From Desulfobacteraceae bacterium (GTDB lineage: Bacteria; Desulfobacterota; Desulfobacteria; Desulfobacterales; Desulfosalsimonadaceae), in contig JAGGYV010000323.1 in assembly GCA_021162325.1 (NCBI GenBank), positions 1 to 9,773 of the forward strand: a DNA stretch of 9,773 nucleotides, in the 5' to 3' direction. Made by a program: the position numbers and the translations under genes. Positions 5,885-9,773 of this stretch are shown in pieces. Positions within the stretch are counted from its first letter, which is position 1; each line of letters opens with the position of its first letter. The notes under the pieces are model-generated. The model saw only the letters and a program-made list of their open reading frames with translations. It was not told where the DNA came from and did no database searches.

Positions 5885-6280
5885 TTACCAGCATCCCCTG
5901 TAATTGCAATATTCATGATAATTAGGAGATGCTGAGTGATTTGCGCCCCGCGAGGGCACGTTGTATTTCTGGGCCTTTTGTTGAATTTGATTGTTCAGCT
6001 TAGCGATTTCCTCTTGAAGCTGACCCGCCCGTTTCGGGTCCGGATTTTGCTGCGCCATAAGGGCACTGTATTCGCCATGTTTGGCCGCAATCTCTTCCCG
6101 AATAGATGCTGTATCATTCATAAAGCTTTGGTTATAGCTATTCTGGTTGCCATAGTAACCTGAACCAGAGCCCCGTCCGCAACCGCCCCAATCGCCATCC
6201 CAGGAACAAGCCATTGCTGAGCCAGCGATAAAGCCGGCTGACATCATAACTGCGAGTATCATAATAATTCGTTTGTACAT
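5885..6280 (-). CDS. ZraP/CpxP-like periplasmic metal-responsive chaperone
   Basis: A 131-residue exported protein. The signal peptide (MYKRIIMILAVMMSAGFIAG) ends at AMA just before Cys25; the sequence before this Cys is not a good lipobox, so ordinary cleavage is favoured. The mature N-terminus is Gly-, Trp- and Tyr-rich with C25 and C34 (SWDGDWGGCGRGSGSG). Residues 54-105 form an amphipathic helical hairpin (SIREEIAAKHGEYSALMAQQ, then a PDPKRAGQLQEEI turn and helix), typical of the zinc-resistance-associated and heavy-metal-sensor family. The C-terminus (NYHEYCNYRGCW) has H122, C125 and C130. Related ZraP of enterobacteria binds zinc and acts as a chaperone and regulator of its two-component system; the same role here is inferred from the divergent sensor-regulator pair. 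Strong ribosome site AGGAGG before ATG 6280, and a sigma-54 promoter upstream. Confidence 0.8.
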   Translation of the reverse strand: MYKRIIMILAVMMSAGFIAGSAMACSWDGDWGGCGRGSGSGYYGNQNSYNQSFMNDTASIREEIAAKHGEYSALMAQQNPDPKRAGQLQEEIAKLNNQIQQKAQKYNVPSRGANHSASPNYHEYCNYRGCW

Positions 6281-6353
6281 AATTTCCTCCTTCTTTTTAT
6301 GGTGCTTTTTTATGGATTAACCAGGTTGATGATCAATGTTGACAATTAAGATT

Positions 6354-6368
6354 GCAAACCACATGCCA
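6354..6368 (-). promoter_or_regulatory. Sigma-54 promoter of the ZraP-like operon
   Basis: On the minus strand TGGCATGTGGTTTGC matches the -24/-12 consensus TGGCAC-N5-TTGC at all but one position, with the required GG-N10-GC spacing. Transcription should start near 6342, about 60 bases before the ATG at 6280. It needs an NTP-driven activator, and the regulator encoded at 8471 is the obvious one. Confidence 0.8.
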
Positions 6369-6464
6369 AAAGCTTCGGTCTTGTTGTAACTACTTATATT
6401 TATATCAAATTCAATTATATCCGATGGGTTTCCGCCTTTTTTAAACTATTCTTATTGATAAGTT

Positions 6465-6481
6465 TGTATAACTTTTATACA
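6465..6481. promoter_or_regulatory. Perfect 7-3-7 palindrome, candidate activator-binding site
   Basis: TGTATAA-CTT-TTATACA is the longest perfect dyad I see between the divergent operons. It lies about 97 bases upstream of the -24 element on the left and about 124 bases upstream of that on the right. That is the usual range for an enhancer bound by a sigma-54 activator, and one site could serve both directions. The assignment to the neighbouring regulator is inferred from position. Confidence 0.6.
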
Positions 6482-6604
6482 GTCATCGGGAAAATAATAT
6501 ACATGTTTTGATTTGAGCTCCATGGTAGCCAATAAGGCAACGACCCCATCAAGCATAGCCATAGCATTCAACTATGATGCCAGCACTGTAATCATATTGA
6601 CTTG

Positions 6605-6618
6605 GGTATGACTATTGC
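6605..6618 (+). promoter_or_regulatory. Candidate sigma-54 promoter of the sensor-regulator operon
   Basis: GGTATGACTATTGC has exactly ten bases between the invariant GG and GC and a perfect TTGC -12 element; the -24 element (GGGTAT) is weaker than consensus TGGCAC. Start of transcription would be near 6630, about 38 bases before the kinase ATG. It would give autoregulation as in Zra systems. Confidence 0.5.
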
Positions 6619-6667
6619 ATTTGTTATTATGATTAAATCTATTTGAATTGACCCCACAAAGATTGAA

Positions 6668-8449
6668 ATGGTGAATATGTTTAAATTGTTTCCCAGAAAA
6701 TCAAGCCTCAGGAAATCTATTAAGTTTTATACCCAATCAACAATGATTGTCGGGGCGACCTTGATCTTGCTGGTTGTGGTGGTTGTCCTTGCCTTAAACA
6801 ACCTCAACCGGGAAAAGCATTATATGTCCCAAATATTAATGGAGAAAGGGGCGTCACTGATTAAATCGTTCGAGGCTGCAACCCGGACAGGGATGAAATC
6901 CATGCACTGGGAAGGACAACAGGTTCAACAACTTCTTGAAGAAGTGGCAAGGCAACCAGATGTATTGTTTTTGATTGTCACGGATAAAAAAGGAAAAATC
7001 TTGGCACATAACGATCCAAGTTTGATCGATGGGCGTTACCTGACAGAAAATGTCTTTGCGTCCTTGAATCCGTCCCGCGAAGAAAATTGGCGTATCACCG
7101 AAAAAAAAGGGGACAGAGCCTTCGAGGTGTATCGGGAATTTATTCCGTTTTCGCGTGACGATATTCAGATATCCGGAAGGGATGAGGGCTGTTGTCCAGG
7201 ATGCGCCAACGCTTGGTTTTTTCCAAAAAATAACACGAAACAAAATCAAATAATATTTGTCGGATTCGACATATCCCCGTTTGAAGACGCCCGAAAAGAA
7301 GATGTCCGTAATACCGTGATTGTTTCCACAGTGCTGTTGATATTGGGGATTACCGGCTTTTTGACCTTGTTTGTAGCCCAGAGTTACCGCTCAACAAAAA
7401 GGCAGCTTCAAGATACGAGTGCCGTTGCCAATGAAGTGGTAACAAATATGCCTGTCGGTTTGCTTGTTTTAGGGCGCTCCGGTCAGATTGTACTGCTAAA
7501 TACGGCTGCGGAGTCTATCACTGGCCTTTCTTTTAATGTTGTCCAGGGCAAACCTTTCGATTCATTATTACCAACTGAGTTGGTTGAGATGGTAGCGACG
7601 CTTGAACCCGATGAAGGGAAATTGGACCGTGAAATGGATTATGTTTTCGCCGATGGCCCATCTATCCCGCTAAGCGTAACCGCTGCGCGTATAATAAACG
7701 ATGATGGGGAATTTGTTGGGAATGTCTTGCTGTTAATTGATCTGAAGGAAATCAAGCAGCTCCGTGAAGCCGTCTCGCGAAAAGAAAAACTGGCTGCAAT
7801 TGGCGGCCTTGCAGCTGGTGTCGCCCATGAAATCCGGAACCCCTTGAGTTCAATCAAAGGGATGGCGTCATTTTTTCGCGATAAATTCCCTGATGGCAGC
7901 GATGACAACGAAGCTGCCGGGGTCATGATAAAAGAAGTTGATCGGTTGAATCGAGTCATCAGCGAACTCCTCGAGTTCGCACGACCGTCGAAAATAGACT
8001 TAAAAGCATCTGATATCAATGCTGTGCTTGATCATTCCGTACGCTTGATCGGGCAGGATGCGGACGTAAAAAACATCAAAATCGATCTGGAAACGAACAA
8101 CAATTTGCCGGCCGTAATGTTGGACCCCGACCGGTTCACACAATGCCTGCTGAATTTATATTTAAACAGCATTCAATCGATGGTGTCAGGTGGGAAATTG
8201 ACCGTCAGGAGTGATTCCAACGAGGATAAATTTGTTGAAGTCACAGTGAAGGATACGGGGGCTGGCATTCAGAAGAAAGATCTTAATCATGTTTTTGATC
8301 CGTATTTTACTACCAAGCCCACAGGAACAGGACTTGGACTTGCTATTCTTCACAAAATAGTCGAGGCCCATGAGGGGAAAATAACTGTTTATAGTGAACC
8401 CCATAAGGGAACAACTTTTACTATCCAAATCCCTATCGCAACCGTATAA
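6668..8449 (+). CDS. Membrane sensor histidine kinase (ZraS/NtrB-like) with PAS domain
   Basis: A 593-residue kinase that senses outside the inner membrane and phosphorylates the regulator encoded 21 bases downstream. TM1 is about 24-43 and TM2 about 215-237, enclosing a 170-residue periplasmic sensor. A PAS domain (about 250-360) follows. The dimerisation helix has GVAHEIRNPLSSIKG with phospho-acceptor His387. The ATPase domain has the N box (LNLYLNSIQSM, N500), G1 DTGAGI (529-534), FDPYFTTK (543-550) and G2 GTGLGLA (553-559), so it should be active. The periplasmic domain contains a tight Cys cluster, GCCPGCAN (C175, C176, C179), a plausible site for metal binding or thiol redox sensing. 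It is longer than enterobacterial ZraS because of the PAS domain. Start ATG 6668 has only a weak ribosome site; Met4 (6677) is an alternative. Confidence 0.93.
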   Translation: MVNMFKLFPRKSSLRKSIKFYTQSTMIVGATLILLVVVVVLALNNLNREKHYMSQILMEKGASLIKSFEAATRTGMKSMHWEGQQVQQLLEEVARQPDVLFLIVTDKKGKILAHNDPSLIDGRYLTENVFASLNPSREENWRITEKKGDRAFEVYREFIPFSRDDIQISGRDEGCCPGCANAWFFPKNNTKQNQIIFVGFDISPFEDARKEDVRNTVIVSTVLLILGITGFLTLFVAQSYRSTKRQLQDTSAVANEVVTNMPVGLLVLGRSGQIVLLNTAAESITGLSFNVVQGKPFDSLLPTELVEMVATLEPDEGKLDREMDYVFADGPSIPLSVTAARIINDDGEFVGNVLLLIDLKEIKQLREAVSRKEKLAAIGGLAAGVAHEIRNPLSSIKGMASFFRDKFPDGSDDNEAAGVMIKEVDRLNRVISELLEFARPSKIDLKASDINAVLDHSVRLIGQDADVKNIKIDLETNNNLPAVMLDPDRFTQCLLNLYLNSIQSMVSGGKLTVRSDSNEDKFVEVTVKDTGAGIQKKDLNHVFDPYFTTKPTGTGLGLAILHKIVEAHEGKITVYSEPHKGTTFTIQIPIATV

Positions 8450-8470
8450 AGAGGAATAGGAAGGAAAATA

Positions 8471-9773
8471 ATGAGCACTGAGGCGCAACCTTTAATCCTG
8501 ATCGTTGATGATGACACCGGTCATCTCTCCACCTTGAGAACAATCATTAAAAGCTGGGGCTATCGTGTAGAAGGGGTGGATGATGGCAAAGCCGCCGTAA
8601 AAAAGGTTAAAGAAAAAGCTTTTGATTTGATCTTAATGGATGTCCGGATGGCGGTTATGGACGGGATTGAGGCATTGTCGAATATCAAGGCATATAATCC
8701 ATCAATACCCGTACTGATCATGACCGCCTATTCCTCAGTCGAATCAGCCGTGGATGCCATGAAAACCGGTGCCTATGACTACCTGACCAAGCCGCTCGAT
8801 TTTGATGAGTTGAAGCTGATTATGGAACGGGCGTTGGAACATATGCGTTTGAAAGCCGAGAACAAAACGTTAAAGGAAAAGCTTCACTCGCGGGCAATAT
8901 TAAACGATATTATCGGCACCAGCCTCCCCATGAAAAAGTTACTGGAAATGGTAGTCATGATTGCCCCTTCTGAAGCCACAGCTCTGATTACTGGTGAAAG
9001 CGGCACGGGAAAGGAACTTGTCGCAAGAGCAATCCATACAAACAGCAATCGGCGAAATGGGCCGCTGGTGTCGGTTAATTGTGCTGCACTGCCTGAATCC
9101 CTACTGGAGTCTGAACTGTTTGGCCATGAAAAAGGAGCCTTTACCGGCGCAGACAAGCGTCGAGAAGGACGATTTATGCAGGCGGACAAAGGGACTATCT
9201 TTCTGGATGAGATCGGAGAAATATCCGTGGTCATGCAGGTCAAGCTCCTTCGCGTCATTCAAGAAAGAGAAATCCAACGGGTCGGCGGGGACAAGACGAT
9301 AACTGTAGATGTCCGTGTTATGGCAGCTACCAATCAAAATTTGCCCGATATGGTGGCAGCCGGAAAGTTCAGAGAAGATCTTTATTACCGGTTAAACGTG
9401 GTACATATGAATGTCCCCCCTTTAAGAGAACGGATCGAGGATATCCCATTATTGGCACAACATTTTTTAAACATATATGCAAAAAAAAACGGTAAACAAA
9501 TAAAAGGTTTCACGCCGGCCGCCATGAACATGCTGCTCAAGTATGATTGGCCCGGCAATGTCCGGGAAGTGGAAAATGCGGTGGAACGTGCCGCGATTCT
9601 CACGCTGGATGAATACATTAGCGAAAAACTGCTCCCGATGAGTATTTCAGAATCTGATGAGCACGCGGAGATGGTGGATAAGTTCTTACCGTCAAACGAC
9701 GAATCCAAATCATTGGAAGGAATTGAACGAGAAACTATATTGTCAACGTTGGAAACCGTCGGTGGCAATAAAA
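8471..9773 (+). CDS. Sigma-54-dependent response regulator (ZraR/NtrC family), C-terminus cut by window edge
   Basis: 434 codons visible, running off the right end; family members are about 440-460 residues, so only the last part of the DNA-binding domain is missing. The receiver domain (1-125) has the acidic pocket D13/D14, phospho-acceptor D57 (LMDVRM), T85 and K107. The AAA+ domain has Walker A GESGTGKE (175-182), the sigma-54-contacting GAFTGA (222-227), Walker B IFLDEIGE (243-250) and the FREDLYYRL arginine region (300-308), all intact. A Fis-type helix-turn-helix begins at about 412 (from LEGIERETIL to GGNK, where the window stops). ATG 8471 follows AAGGA by about five bases and starts 21 bases after the kinase stop, so the pair is one operon. 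It should act on the sigma-54 promoters in the divergent region, including its own. Confidence 0.95.
   Translation, partial: MSTEAQPLILIVDDDTGHLSTLRTIIKSWGYRVEGVDDGKAAVKKVKEKAFDLILMDVRMAVMDGIEALSNIKAYNPSIPVLIMTAYSSVESAVDAMKTGAYDYLTKPLDFDELKLIMERALEHMRLKAENKTLKEKLHSRAILNDIIGTSLPMKKLLEMVVMIAPSEATALITGESGTGKELVARAIHTNSNRRNGPLVSVNCAALPESLLESELFGHEKGAFTGADKRREGRFMQADKGTIFLDEIGEISVVMQVKLLRVIQEREIQRVGGDKTITVDVRVMAATNQNLPDMVAAGKFREDLYYRLNVVHMNVPPLRERIEDIPLLAQHFLNIYAKKNGKQIKGFTPAAMNMLLKYDWPGNVREVENAVERAAILTLDEYISEKLLPMSISESDEHAEMVDKFLPSNDESKSLEGIERETILSTLETVGGNK

Larger units (their letters stand above)
6281..6667. other. Divergent regulatory region, other contents
   Basis: Besides the two promoters and central palindrome, the 387 bases contain an AT-rich tract around 6390-6420 that could bend, an outer inverted pair CCGATG (6421-6426) and CATCGG (6484-6489) bracketing the palindrome, and a bulged hairpin built from GCAT (6553-6556), CATAG (6560-6564), CTATG (6572-6576) and ATGC (6577-6580). 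I see no gene in it. Confidence 0.4.

Noticed and set aside
6523..6538. TGGTAGCC...AAGGC as a sigma-54 promoter for the kinase gene
   Set aside because: The distance between GG and GC is 11 bases, not the required 10, and the -12 element lacks TTGC.
8884..9258. Minus-strand open frame of 124 codons under the response regulator
   Set aside because: It is antisense to conserved AAA+ motifs and has no recognisable domain.

Overview
The window reads as accessory or envelope-stress DNA from a Gram-negative bacterium, most likely a Desulfobacterota (deltaproteobacterial) relative. The reasons are moderate GC, an outer-membrane beta-barrel gene ending in Phe, a sigma-54 dependent two-component system, and a Hanks-type kinase beside a ZraP-like protein. 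The taxonomic call is inference from gene content; no rRNA or marker gene is present.

Left part (1-2198) is a patchwork. A truncated small tyrosine recombinase (126-617, minus) lost its C-terminus and reads in frame into the start of a CxC protein resembling BFD-like [2Fe-2S] metallochaperones (1-104, minus, leaves the window). A second, related recombinase survives only as its C-terminal tail with the catalytic Tyr (681-839, minus). Right next to it is an AT-rich gene for a cation-diffusion-facilitator-like transporter with an N-terminal HMA-like domain (876-1667, minus), which looks acquired from Bacteroidota. About 370 bases of non-coding or degenerate DNA follow.

Central part (2199-6280) is five genes, all on the minus strand, read from right to left: a ZraP-like periplasmic protein with Cys at both ends, a small SHOCT-domain protein, a membrane-anchored Ser/Thr kinase, an OprP-like porin and a membrane GGDEF protein. 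The first three are closely packed. The porin has its own candidate sigma-70 promoter.

Right part (6668-9773) is a plus-strand two-component pair: a PAS-containing membrane histidine kinase with a periplasmic CCxxC cluster, and a ZraR/NtrC-type sigma-54 activator cut by the window edge within its C-terminal DNA-binding domain.

The 387-base divergent region between the two sets holds the most informative regulation. A near-consensus sigma-54 promoter faces the ZraP-like gene, a weaker one faces the kinase gene, and a perfect 7-3-7 palindrome lies roughly 100-125 bases upstream of both, where an activator would bind. The model is a Zra-like envelope or metal-stress circuit. The kinase senses a periplasmic signal, the activator turns on its own operon and the ZraP-like gene, and this brings a Ser/Thr kinase and a SHOCT protein into the same response. 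Possible outputs are outer-membrane permeability and c-di-GMP.
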